A DNA stretch of 51,834 nucleotides. Source: Streptococcus vestibularis ATCC 49124 (lineage in GTDB: Bacteria > Bacillota > Bacilli > Lactobacillales > Streptococcaceae). Both the position numbers and the translations under genes were made by a program. Below, piece by piece: positions 1 to 7,398 of this stretch; positions within the stretch are counted from its first letter, which is position 1; the number at the start of each line of letters is the position of its first letter. Under the pieces are notes generated by a model. It searched no databases. It was not told the DNA's origin and saw nothing but the letters and a program-made list of their open reading frames with translations. The stretch covers positions 850,463 through 902,296 of the forward strand of contig NZ_GL831112.1 in NCBI RefSeq assembly GCF_000188295.1, given 5' to 3'.

Positions 1-33
1 ATTTTACATTAATATATGTAACAACAAGAGTGT

Positions 34-62
34 ATTTTACTATAGATATAGCAAAATGTCAA
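34..62 (-). promoter_or_regulatory. Outward-facing promoter at the left edge
   Basis: Read on the minus strand, there is a perfect -35 TTGACA (57-62) and a -10 TAAAAT (34-39) separated by 17 bases. It points out of the window to the left, so a divergently transcribed gene probably begins just before position 1. In other streptococci a glutamine ABC transporter lies divergent to vicR; that identity is only a guess here. Confidence 0.6.
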
Positions 63-174
63 AAATGTTTGAAAATTCAATCATAGTGTTCGTCTTTTTA
101 CCGATTACACATAGCAAAGCTATCTCAAAAAACAAAGAAAGCTTGTATATCAGCTTAATATCTATAGTAGAAAC

Positions 175-203
175 TTGGTCCTTGACCTATTTTTTGGTAT
201 AAT
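175..203 (+). promoter_or_regulatory. vicRKX promoter
   Basis: TTGGTC at 175-180 and TATAAT at 198-203 are 17 bases apart, with a TG one base upstream of the -10 (extended -10). This lies about 70 bases before vicR. No other promoter is evident before vicK or vicX, so the three genes are probably one transcript. Confidence 0.65.
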
Positions 204-272
204 ACCTTTGATACGTAAAGTTTTTGGCTTTACTAAATTGAATGACTTAAGAAAACCGATGAGGTGTTTATT

Positions 273-980
273 ATGAAAAAAATTCTAGTTGTTGATGATG
301 AAAGACCAATATCGGATATCATCAAGTTTAACCTTACTAAGGAGGGTTATGAAGTGGTTACGGCCTTTGATGGTCGAGAAGCTTTAGAACAATTTGAAGC
401 TGAAAAACCAGACTTGGTTATCCTGGACTTGATGTTGCCTGAACTGGATGGCTTGGAAGTAGCCAAGGAAATCCGTAAAACGAGCCACACACCGATTATT
501 ATGCTTTCAGCTAAAGATAGTGAGTTTGATAAGGTTATCGGATTAGAAATTGGGGCAGACGACTATGTGACTAAGCCATTTTCTAACCGTGAATTGTTGG
601 CACGTATTAAAGCCCACTTGCGTCGTACAGAAACTATTGAAACTGCAGTAGAAGAGAGCTCTAACTCTGGCAAGCAGGAAATTTCAATTGGTGAGTTGAT
701 TATTGTTCCGGATGCCTTTGTCGCTAAAAAACGTGGAAACGAAGTTGAGTTGACCCACCGTGAATTTGAGTTGCTCTTCCATTTGGCAACACATATGGGA
801 CAAGTTATGACGCGTGAACATTTGCTTGAAACCGTTTGGGGTTATGACTATTTTGGGGATGTTCGTACTGTGGACGTAACTATTCGTCGTCTGCGTGAAA
901 AGATTGAAGATACACCTAGCCGTCCTGAATATATCTTGACGCGTCGTGGTGTCGGTTATTACATGAAGAATTATGACTAG
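273..980 (+). CDS. vicR: VicR/WalR response regulator
   Basis: This is an OmpR-family DNA-binding response regulator of 235 residues. The receiver domain (about 1-120) has the acidic pair D8-D9, the phospho-acceptor D52 in LDLMLP, and the conserved lysine in TKPF. A winged-helix DNA-binding domain follows (about 140-232, ending in RGVGYYM). ATG 273 is preferred over the upstream GTG at 264 because that GTG lies inside the ribosome binding site GAGGTG (261-266). In the family it is the essential regulator of cell-wall hydrolase and surface-polymer genes. Its last codons overlap vicK by 8 bases, as expected for a coupled two-component pair. Confidence 0.96.
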   Translation: MKKILVVDDERPISDIIKFNLTKEGYEVVTAFDGREALEQFEAEKPDLVILDLMLPELDGLEVAKEIRKTSHTPIIMLSAKDSEFDKVIGLEIGADDYVTKPFSNRELLARIKAHLRRTETIETAVEESSNSGKQEISIGELIIVPDAFVAKKRGNEVELTHREFELLFHLATHMGQVMTREHLLETVWGYDYFGDVRTVDVTIRRLREKIEDTPSRPEYILTRRGVGYYMKNYD

Positions 981-2313
981 TATTGGCTTAAATATTACAA
1001 GCTTTGAACTAGCCTTACTCTTTACGCTCCTATTTGTTGCTTTCTATTTTATTTTTTTAGCTTATCGTGATTATCGACAAGCTAAAAATATCCGAAAGTT
1101 GACTAAGAGAGTCAAGTCCCTTATGGCAGGTAATTATAATGAAAAATTACGCATAAAGGGAGATTCAGAGCTTTTAGAGCTAGCGGATCGCTTGAATGAT
1201 TTGTCGGACGTCTTTCGTTTGACACATGAAAATCTAGCCCAGGAAAAAAACCGCTTATCATCTGTCCTTTCGTACATGAGTGACGGGGTTATTGCGACCA
1301 ATCGCCGTGGTCAGATTACCATGATTAATAGCACTGCTCAACGCTTGTTGAATTTAGATCGCGAAAGTGCGACTCAGATGTCTATTTTGGATTTATTAGA
1401 TGGTGAGAATCCCTACACCTATAGTGAATTGTTGTCTAAGACCCCCGAAATCCATCTGTCGCGTCGAGATGCTAATGATGAATTTGTGACGCTACGTGTT
1501 AATTTTGCACTAATTCGTAAGGAATCTGGTTTTATTTCAGGTCTGGTAGCCGTTCTTCATGATGCCACTGAACAGGAAAAAGAGGAGCGTGAACGTCGTC
1601 TCTTCGTATCAAATGTTAGTCACGAATTGCGGACACCTTTGACTTCAGTGAAATCCTATCTTGAAGCGCTTGATGATGGTGCTCTCCACGAAGAAATTGC
1701 TCCAAACTTTATTAAAGTTTCTTTAGATGAAACCAACCGCATGATGCGTATGATTTCTGACCTCTTGGCATTGTCTCGAATTGACAATAAAAGCACACAG
1801 CTTGATGTCGAAATGACAAACTTTACAGCCTTTATGACCTATATCTTGAATCGGTTTGATCAAATTAAGAGTCAAGAAACTAATCCAGGTAAGTTTTATG
1901 AAATCATTAGAGATTACTCAGTAAACTCTATTTGGGTGGAAATTGATACTGATAAGATGACTCGGGTCGTAGATAATATACTTAATAATGCCATCAAGTA
2001 TTCGCCTGATGGTGGTAAGATTACAGTGTCTATGAAGACGACTGATTCACAGTTGATTGTTTCTATTTCTGACCAAGGTTTGGGTATTCCTAAGAAGGAT
2101 TTGCCGTTGATTTTCGACCGTTTTTACCGCGTTGATAAGGCCAGAAGTCGTGCTCAAGGTGGAACAGGACTTGGCTTGTCCATTGCAAAAGAAATTGTTA
2201 AACAACATAAGGGCTTTATTTGGGCTAAGAGTGAGTATGGTAAGGGTTCAACTTTTACAATTGTGCTTCCATATGACAAGGATGCCATGATGGTTGATGA
2301 ATGGGAGATGTAG
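973..2313 (+). CDS. vicK: VicK/WalK sensor histidine kinase
   Basis: A 446-residue histidine kinase partner of VicR. It has a single N-terminal membrane segment (about 11-31), a HAMP linker (about 35-90), a PAS domain (about 95-195), a dimerisation and phosphotransfer domain with H217 in [10 protein letters not shown], and an ATPase domain with N (NNAIKYS), G1 (DQGLGIP), F and G2 (GGTGLGLS) boxes. The short single-pass layout without a large extracellular loop is the streptococcal type, unlike the two-pass Bacillus WalK. Its start overlaps vicR and its end overlaps the spurious upstream start of vicX, so the three genes are tightly coupled. Confidence 0.96.
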   Translation: MTSIGLNITSFELALLFTLLFVAFYFIFLAYRDYRQAKNIRKLTKRVKSLMAGNYNEKLRIKGDSELLELADRLNDLSDVFRLTHENLAQEKNRLSSVLSYMSDGVIATNRRGQITMINSTAQRLLNLDRESATQMSILDLLDGENPYTYSELLSKTPEIHLSRRDANDEFVTLRVNFALIRKESGFISGLVAVLHDATEQEKEERERRLFVSNVSHELRTPLTSVKSYLEALDDGALHEEIAPNFIKVSLDETNRMMRMISDLLALSRIDNKSTQLDVEMTNFTAFMTYILNRFDQIKSQETNPGKFYEIIRDYSVNSIWVEIDTDKMTRVVDNILNNAIKYSPDGGKITVSMKTTDSQLIVSISDQGLGIPKKDLPLIFDRFYRVDKARSRAQGGTGLGLSIAKEIVKQHKGFIWAKSEYGKGSTFTIVLPYDKDAMMVDEWEM

Positions 2314-2318
2314 TAGAA

Positions 2319-3131
2319 ATGACCTCAGATTTAGGGTTTAAATACAGTATTTTGGCTTCAGGGTCAACCGGGAATTCCTTTTATTTGGAAACTCCAGAAA
2401 AGAAGATTCTAGTGGATGCTGGTTTATCAGGAAAAAAGATTACAAGTTTGCTAGCAGAGATTGATCGTGATCCAAGTGATCTTGATGCCATCTTAGTAAC
2501 GCATGAGCACAAGGATCATATCCATGGTGTAGGTGTTTTAGCTCGTAAATACGGTATGGATATCTACGCGAATGAGAAAACCTGGCAAATTATGGATAGT
2601 AAGAATATGCTGGGTAAGGTTGATAATAGTCAGAAACATGTTTTTTCTCGCGATAAGCTTCTAACTTTTGGTGATATCGACATTGAATCTTTCGGAGTTA
2701 GTCATGATGCCATTGATCCACAATTTTACCGTTTTATGAAAGATGGGAAGAGTTTTGTCATGTTGACGGATACGGGTTATGTGTCTGATCGCATGGCAGG
2801 TATTATTGAGAATGCTGATGGTTATCTGATTGAGTCCAATCATGATATTGAAATCCTTAGGGCAGGTTCTTATCCTTGGTCAACTAAGCAACGTATCCTC
2901 TCTGATCAAGGTCACTTGTGTAATGAAGATGGAGCGGATGCTATGATTCGTAGCATTGGTAATAAAACTAAAAAGATCTACTTGGGTCACCTTTCCAAAG
3001 AAAATAATATCAAGGAGTTGGCCCACATGACCATGGAAAATCAGTTGGCTCGAGCTGACTTTGGTGTTGGAACTGACTTTAAGGTTTTTGATACCTCACC
3101 AGACACGGCGACCCCACTAACAGATATTTAA
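2319..3131 (+). CDS. vicX: VicX/YycJ metallo-beta-lactamase-fold hydrolase
   Basis: A 270-residue MBL-fold protein. The metal-binding signature THEHKDH is in the first third, and further histidines and aspartates sit in VSHDA, LTDTG and LGHLS. YycJ/VicX proteins are predicted nucleases or phosphodiesterases encoded with walRK; the exact substrate is not settled. ATG 2319 is chosen because GGGAG (2303-2307) sits at useful spacing, and the protein then begins just before the family's conserved FKYSILASGS; an ATG at 2301 would overlap vicK. It is the third gene of the vic operon and is followed by a terminator. Confidence 0.92.
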   Translation: MTSDLGFKYSILASGSTGNSFYLETPEKKILVDAGLSGKKITSLLAEIDRDPSDLDAILVTHEHKDHIHGVGVLARKYGMDIYANEKTWQIMDSKNMLGKVDNSQKHVFSRDKLLTFGDIDIESFGVSHDAIDPQFYRFMKDGKSFVMLTDTGYVSDRMAGIIENADGYLIESNHDIEILRAGSYPWSTKQRILSDQGHLCNEDGADAMIRSIGNKTKKIYLGHLSKENNIKELAHMTMENQLARADFGVGTDFKVFDTSPDTATPLTDI

Positions 3132-3145
3132 AATAATAGCAGAAG

Positions 3146-3176
3146 AGCTGCACTAATACGTTTAGTGCGGCTTTTT
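3146..3176 (+). terminator. Terminator after vicX
   Basis: An 11-bp stem (3146-3156 with 3162-3172), 5-base loop, followed by TTTTT. It separates the vic operon from the next gene, although that gene starts only about 15 bases later, so some read-through is possible. Confidence 0.75.
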
Positions 3177-3191
3177 AAAAGGACAGTATAT

Positions 3192-3551
3192 ATGAAAATA
3201 ATTTATCTCTCGCTAGGGATGGTATCGCTTGGTTTGGGCATTCTTGGAATTCCTCTTCCTATCTTGCCCACAACACCTTTTCTACTTTTAGCCATTGCTT
3301 GTTTTGCTAGAAGTTCCAAACGTTTTGAGAAATGGTTATATAATACCAAACTTTACCAAACTTATGTCGCCGATTTTCGAGAAACAAAATCGATTGCCAA
3401 AGAACGAAAGAAAAGAATCATTATCCAAATCTATGTTTTAATGGGAATATCAATCTTTTTCGCCCCCATCCTATGGGTGAAAATCGGACTCTTTTGCCTG
3501 ACGATCTTCATCACTTATTATCTCTTTAAGGTTATTCCTGATAAAGACTAA
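3192..3551 (+). CDS. DUF454 (YbaN-like) small membrane protein
   Basis: A 119-residue protein with an N-terminal hydrophobic hairpin rich in Gly, Ile, Leu and Pro (about 1-38) and two further hydrophobic stretches near the C-terminus (about 75-112). The N-terminal pattern LGILGIPLPILPTTPFLLLA, followed by CFARSSKRF, is typical of DUF454. The function of the family is unknown. ATG 3192 follows AAAAGGA at 3177-3183; the longer frame starting at 3165 would begin inside the terminator stem. No own promoter is obvious, so it may depend on vicX read-through. Confidence 0.8.
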   Translation: MKIIYLSLGMVSLGLGILGIPLPILPTTPFLLLAIACFARSSKRFEKWLYNTKLYQTYVADFRETKSIAKERKKRIIIQIYVLMGISIFFAPILWVKIGLFCLTIFITYYLFKVIPDKD

Positions 3552-3561
3552 TAAAAGATAA

Positions 3562-3593
3562 AAAATGAGGCTTCCAAAAGGAAGTCTCATTTT
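3562..3593. terminator. Bidirectional terminator between convergent genes
   Basis: A 14-bp stem with a GAAG/CTTCC core (3562-3575 with 3580-3593), AAAA loop, with T runs at one end and A runs at the other. It can stop the DUF454 gene from the left and the FemAB-type gene from the right. Confidence 0.85.
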
Positions 3594-3605
3594 AAATACT
3601 ATCCA

Positions 3606-4820
3606 TTAATGTTTGCTACGTAATTTCTTACGGACTTTATAGGCAAAATTGGCTAGTCCGTAAAGAGGGCTAACTGGAAGGTTGAATTCCCCAATGAATT
3701 GTTCAATACGTGGGTTAAATTTAGACTTGAAATTATACAAACCACCATCAAGTGAATTTTCAATTCCCCCCATATTTTGCCATTCGGAACCACGGTCAAA
3801 GGCGTGATTAGTTGTTTCATACCAGGTCAGAATAGCCGGTTGATAACGGCGGTAGTCTTCATCCATTCCTGCATAGATATTCTCAGACGTCTTGCCAAAT
3901 TCAAGAACTAATGTACCTGAAAGTGGGACAGTCTTATTTCCAGCATCAACCTTTTCTTGAAGAAAGTCAATCTCTTCTTTAAGTCTTTTGTGCTCTTGCT
4001 TATTGTTCTCGATTTTTCCTGGTTTAGTTTTTTCAGTGAACTTGGCTGCATCAGCGATGTTCTTTTCCAGTTGTTTATTAAGATCTTTGAGACGAGCTGG
4101 CAAGTCTAGTGTCGAGAGTGTAATGTATGACGACTCTGGGTAAGTCGTCAACAACTTTTCATAATAGTCAATGCCACGAAGGTGGATGTTCTTACGGGCC
4201 TCTGTCTTCTTCATCAAAGATGCGAATTGTTCAAGAAGTTCAGTACCACCAAATTGGACTGAAATCCCCTTGTTTCGAGCAGTACGAACAGCCTGCTTGG
4301 TACTTTTAGAGAGTTGTTCTTCAGTGAAATCTTCCTTATGGATATTAGCCTGGAAGCGAGGTTGGATATTTTCAGCCATATCTTCAGTGAGGCCTGTCCA
4401 TTCAACGCCAAGAGCTTGGATGTATTTGGCAATTGCCATAGTCTCTTTACGGATTTCAGCTTCTTGTGAAATCAAGCTTTTAGTCACGAAGAGACTTGGG
4501 TCAAATTTCACAAAGAGGGCACGCTTTGTTTTGGCATATTTTTTTAGTGAAGCCATAACAAAGGCGAGCAACTCTTTATTTTGATAGTCCATAATAGGCC
4601 CACGAGGAATATAAATCATAGAAAAGCCAAGAGGAAGTGGCTGAATAAGGACACTAGCGACAGCAACGAGATTACCATCTTGATAGAAACCTAGGCGGTC
4701 ATTGCCCCAACTATCCTTGATTTTTGCCCATGAGCTACTTTGTAATAAGTTGGTTTGAGGACTATCAATCACAAAGCGGTCATGCTCGGAAGTACTGAGA
4801 CCAGTTTTATAGGTATACAT
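3606..4820 (-). CDS. FemAB/MurMN-type peptidoglycan aminoacyltransferase
   Basis: A 404-residue FemABX-family protein that uses aminoacyl-tRNA to add residues to the lysine side chain of lipid II, building the interpeptide bridge. The N-terminal half has the family patterns QSSSWAKIK and YIPRGPIMD. A charged helical arm (about 240-300, rich in Lys and Glu, probable coiled coil) interrupts the second GNAT-like half, which ends with GGLYNFKSKFNP and EFNLPV. Length and architecture fit MurM/MurN/FemA. Streptococci usually carry several paralogues adding Ala or Ser, and sequence alone does not tell which residue this one adds. It starts 1 base after the HAD gene's stop codon, so the two are translationally coupled. 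Confidence 0.85.
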   Translation of the reverse strand: MYTYKTGLSTSEHDRFVIDSPQTNLLQSSSWAKIKDSWGNDRLGFYQDGNLVAVASVLIQPLPLGFSMIYIPRGPIMDYQNKELLAFVMASLKKYAKTKRALFVKFDPSLFVTKSLISQEAEIRKETMAIAKYIQALGVEWTGLTEDMAENIQPRFQANIHKEDFTEEQLSKSTKQAVRTARNKGISVQFGGTELLEQFASLMKKTEARKNIHLRGIDYYEKLLTTYPESSYITLSTLDLPARLKDLNKQLEKNIADAAKFTEKTKPGKIENNKQEHKRLKEEIDFLQEKVDAGNKTVPLSGTLVLEFGKTSENIYAGMDEDYRRYQPAILTWYETTNHAFDRGSEWQNMGGIENSLDGGLYNFKSKFNPRIEQFIGEFNLPVSPLYGLANFAYKVRKKLRSKH

Positions 4821-4821
4821 A

Positions 4822-5631
4822 TTAGTCTAGCACCCACTTTCTAATAGCGTAAGCGACACCAGATTCATCATTTGATTTTGTGATGTGTTTGGCGATTTTC
4901 TTGATTTTTGGATTTCCATTTTTCATAACAACAGGAGAGCCAACGACTTCAAGCATAGCACGGTCATTTTCTTCATCACCGATAGCCATTGTTTCTTCTT
5001 TCGAAAGACCGAGTTTTTCAGCAAGATGGGTTACAGCGATACCTTTGTTGGCTGTTTTCTTGAGAATTTCTAGATAAAATGGTGTTGATTTTACAATGGT
5101 AAAGCGGTCATAAAATTCCTGTGGAAGTTTGGCAATGGCTGCATCAAGAATTTTAGGTTCATCGATATACATGGCCTTAACGAATTCCTTGTCAGCTACC
5201 TCTTCAGGTGTACGATAGTAAATTGGCATATGAACAAGTGTAGACTCATGAACGGTGTAACGTCCAATATTTCGATTACTTGTGTAGATACCATCTTTAG
5301 TAATAGCATGTGAATGAACACCAAGTTTGTTAGCCAAAACCTCAATATCAAGGTAGTCTTCGTATGAGAGTGTCTCACGAATCAATTCATTACCAGTAGA
5401 AGTCTCTTGGACAAGACCACCATTAAAAGTGATAACATAGTCTCCGTCTTGGTTGAGGTTAAGCTCTTCAAGAAGTGGAAGTACTCCTGGAATAGGGCGA
5501 CCAGTCGCAATAACAACCTTTACACCAGCGGCTTTAGCATCTTGAATCGCTTGAAAGACTTCCGGTGTAACTTGACGTTGGCTATTTAGAAGCGTTCCAT
5601 CAATATCAACAGCAATAAGTTTAATAGACAT
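4822..5631 (-). CDS. Cof-type HAD-superfamily sugar phosphatase
   Basis: A 269-residue HAD phosphatase of the Cof/YidA subfamily. Motif I is DIDGTL (D9, D11), motif II is ATGR, the motif III lysine lies before VTHLAEKLGL, and motif IV is GDEENDRAML. The C2-type cap domain lies between about residues 85 and 190. Family members dephosphorylate sugar phosphates or related small molecules in the cytosol; the substrate is not predictable here. It is the first gene of a two-gene minus-strand unit with the FemAB-type gene, an arrangement also seen in related streptococci. Confidence 0.88.
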   Translation of the reverse strand: MSIKLIAVDIDGTLLNSQRQVTPEVFQAIQDAKAAGVKVVIATGRPIPGVLPLLEELNLNQDGDYVITFNGGLVQETSTGNELIRETLSYEDYLDIEVLANKLGVHSHAITKDGIYTSNRNIGRYTVHESTLVHMPIYYRTPEEVADKEFVKAMYIDEPKILDAAIAKLPQEFYDRFTIVKSTPFYLEILKKTANKGIAVTHLAEKLGLSKEETMAIGDEENDRAMLEVVGSPVVMKNGNPKIKKIAKHITKSNDESGVAYAIRKWVLD

Positions 5632-5667
5632 AATAAGTACCTGTTTCGTTTAGTAAGTTTCCCTTCT

Positions 5668-5696
5668 ATTTTACTAAAATTTAGGTGCTTTGTCAT
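5668..5696 (-). promoter_or_regulatory. Promoter of the HAD-FemAB unit
   Basis: On the minus strand, ATGACA (5691-5696) and TAAAAT (5668-5673) are 17 bases apart, about 37 bases before the HAD start codon. Confidence 0.55.
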
Positions 5697-5751
5697 AGTT
5701 CTTCCTGATAAAAGTATTATTGTCTCTTTAAAGAAGTAGATTAGGTAAGAA

Positions 5752-5780
5752 TTGCCCAAATGCTTTTTAATTGGTAAAAT
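5752..5780 (+). promoter_or_regulatory. Promoter of the double-GNAT gene
   Basis: TTGCCC (5752-5757) and TAAAAT (5775-5780) are 17 bases apart, with a TG at 5772-5773 forming an extended -10. It is divergent from the HAD promoter. Confidence 0.6.
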
Positions 5781-5808
5781 AAGGTCAGACAAATAAAGGA
5801 GAGATATA

Positions 5809-6672
5809 GTGATTCGAGCAACCAACCAATTGACGGAGCAAGAACGTAAGGAAGCAAAAGCATTGATTGCTAGCTGCCAAGCCCATGATCAAACCTTTCG
5901 AGAACCTTATCTCTCCAATATGCTTAATTTTGACCCCAATATGCCGGCCTTTTTCCTCTATTATCAAGAGGGAAAGTTGCTTGGCTTATTAACGGTCTAT
6001 GCGGATGATGAGGATGTTGAACTAAGTATCCTAGTTCATCCCAATCGTCGTCGTAAGGGCATTGCACGTGCCTTGGTTAAGAGTTTCAAAGAAGAAACGG
6101 CATCTTACCCTATTCGCTCAGTGACCTTTCAGACGGAGCGTGTTTTTCTAGATGGTCATCCTGATTTGGCAAGACATTGGGGTTTGATTGAGAATGAAGA
6201 GACGGAAACCTGGCTAGGGAGAGATAGGACACCATATGTTTTGGAGTCCCGTTCAGATGTTAAGGTGCTCTTAGCAGAACCCTCTTATCTTGAAGAAATT
6301 ACTCAACTTCACCACCAAGCCTTTTCTGATGCAGAGGAAACACTTGAAGTAAGTCGGAGATACATTACAGAGGCACTGAAGGACTCTGATGGCCTACTTT
6401 ACATCCTACTCAAAGAAGGTCAAGTGATTGGAGTTTGTACGGTCGATTTATCTGGAAATAGCAACTATCTCTATGGACTTGCCGTAGCAGAAGCCTATCG
6501 TGGCCAAGGCTATGGTAGTTATCTGGCTAAATCAGTCGTAAATCAATTCATTGCAGAAAATGACAAGTCCTTCCAAATTGCAGTGGAAGATGACAATATT
6601 GGAGCAAAACGTTTGTATGAAAAAATCGGCTTTATCAAACAAACCCAAGTGGTTTACTTGGAACAGATTTAA
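5809..6672 (+). CDS. Tandem GNAT-domain N-acetyltransferase
   Basis: A 287-residue protein with two GNAT folds. The N-terminal domain (about 1-140) has a motif-A-like VHPNRRRKGIARAL, and the C-terminal domain (about 145-287) has VAEAYRGQGYGSYL followed by DNIGAKRLYEKIGF. Both acetyl-CoA binding loops look intact. It starts with GTG at 5809, justified by AAAGGAGAG just upstream (5796-5804). The substrate (an amino group on a small molecule or protein) cannot be inferred. It is transcribed alone from its own promoter. Confidence 0.82.
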   Translation: MIRATNQLTEQERKEAKALIASCQAHDQTFREPYLSNMLNFDPNMPAFFLYYQEGKLLGLLTVYADDEDVELSILVHPNRRRKGIARALVKSFKEETASYPIRSVTFQTERVFLDGHPDLARHWGLIENEETETWLGRDRTPYVLESRSDVKVLLAEPSYLEEITQLHHQAFSDAEETLEVSRRYITEALKDSDGLLYILLKEGQVIGVCTVDLSGNSNYLYGLAVAEAYRGQGYGSYLAKSVVNQFIAENDKSFQIAVEDDNIGAKRLYEKIGFIKQTQVVYLEQI

Positions 6673-6746
6673 TGACTTGTTTGGAGATTGCTGTCAGTAT
6701 CGCATTAGAGTTGTCAAAATAGGTATAGTAACAAAAGGAGTAATTA

Positions 6747-7133
6747 ATGGAAATTAAAATCAAAAACAAAATTAAAGTAGGCGATCAAACGGAAATTATC
6801 GAAGAAATCCACACTTGTGAGGTTATGGAAAAAGGGGATTATACCTATCTTGTTCATCATAATTCCGAGAAAGAAAAAGTGGTTATTAAGTTGAATCAGG
6901 ATGAGCTAGTGATGACACGCTTTTCTAACCCTAAATCCATCATGCGTTTTTCTGCTAAAGTACCTGCCTTGGTCCACATTCCGACACCGCTTGGTACTCA
7001 GCATTTTCTGACAGACACTAGTTTATTTGCCCATGACCCAAATGGACAGACAGTTGATATTCATTATCAATTGAAACATCCAGAAACAGAAGATGTTTTT
7101 GCTGATTATGAATTAGAAGTTTCTTGGTTTTAA
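6747..7133 (+). CDS. DUF1934 family protein
   Basis: A 128-residue cytosolic protein that fits DUF1934: a beta-rich, calycin-like protein without a membrane segment or signal peptide, ending in YELEVSWF as the family does. AAAAGGAG (6734-6741) gives a good ribosome binding site for ATG 6747. No enzymatic motif is visible and the family's function is unknown. The 74-base gap after the acetyltransferase holds only a weak TATAGT (6724-6729), so co-transcription is possible. Confidence 0.78.
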   Translation: MEIKIKNKIKVGDQTEIIEEIHTCEVMEKGDYTYLVHHNSEKEKVVIKLNQDELVMTRFSNPKSIMRFSAKVPALVHIPTPLGTQHFLTDTSLFAHDPNGQTVDIHYQLKHPETEDVFADYELEVSWF

Positions 7134-7159
7134 TTTTTGAAAAAATAGAATCATTTTGC

Positions 7160-7187
7160 TTGAATAACGAATAATTTATGATAAAAT
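7160..7187 (+). promoter_or_regulatory. Promoter of the riboswitch-ATPase transcript
   Basis: TTGAAT (7160-7165) and TAAAAT (7182-7187) are 16 bases apart. The predicted start near 7194 is just before the conserved 5' end of the yybP-ykoY element. Confidence 0.6.
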
Positions 7188-7194
7188 GTTTAGT

Positions 7195-7332
7195 ACAAAT
7201 AAGGGAGTAGCAGGTGACTGTAATCATGAGATTTGATTAACAGTTGCGATTATGTCGTCATTACGAAATTTTATATTTCCGGCATATTCTTAAACAGCGA
7301 GACTTTTTTTTAATTAAACAAGTCTCTTTTTG
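7195..7332 (+). ncRNA. yybP-ykoY manganese riboswitch with terminator
   Basis: The 5' box AAGGGAGTAGC (7201-7211), the internal GTCATTACG box (7257-7265) and the 3' box CAGCGAGACT (7295-7304) match the conserved parts of the yybP-ykoY element. GAGACTT (7299-7305) can instead pair with AAGTCTC (7320-7326), followed by a T run, making an intrinsic terminator that would compete with the folded aptamer. The class senses Mn2+ and typically turns on metal exporters when manganese is high; the downstream P-type ATPase fits. The same arrangement is known before pneumococcal mgtA. Recognised by eye, not by a covariance model. Confidence 0.85.
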
Positions 7333-7398
7333 TATGATTTTTTTATATGAAAAGAGTCTTGTTAGCCATTTTTCCCTATAGAGAAGGAGGAGATTATT

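Noticed and set aside
4171..4584. A 137-codon plus-strand frame
   Set aside because: It is antisense to the FemAB-type gene with no start signal; the conserved motifs are on the minus strand.
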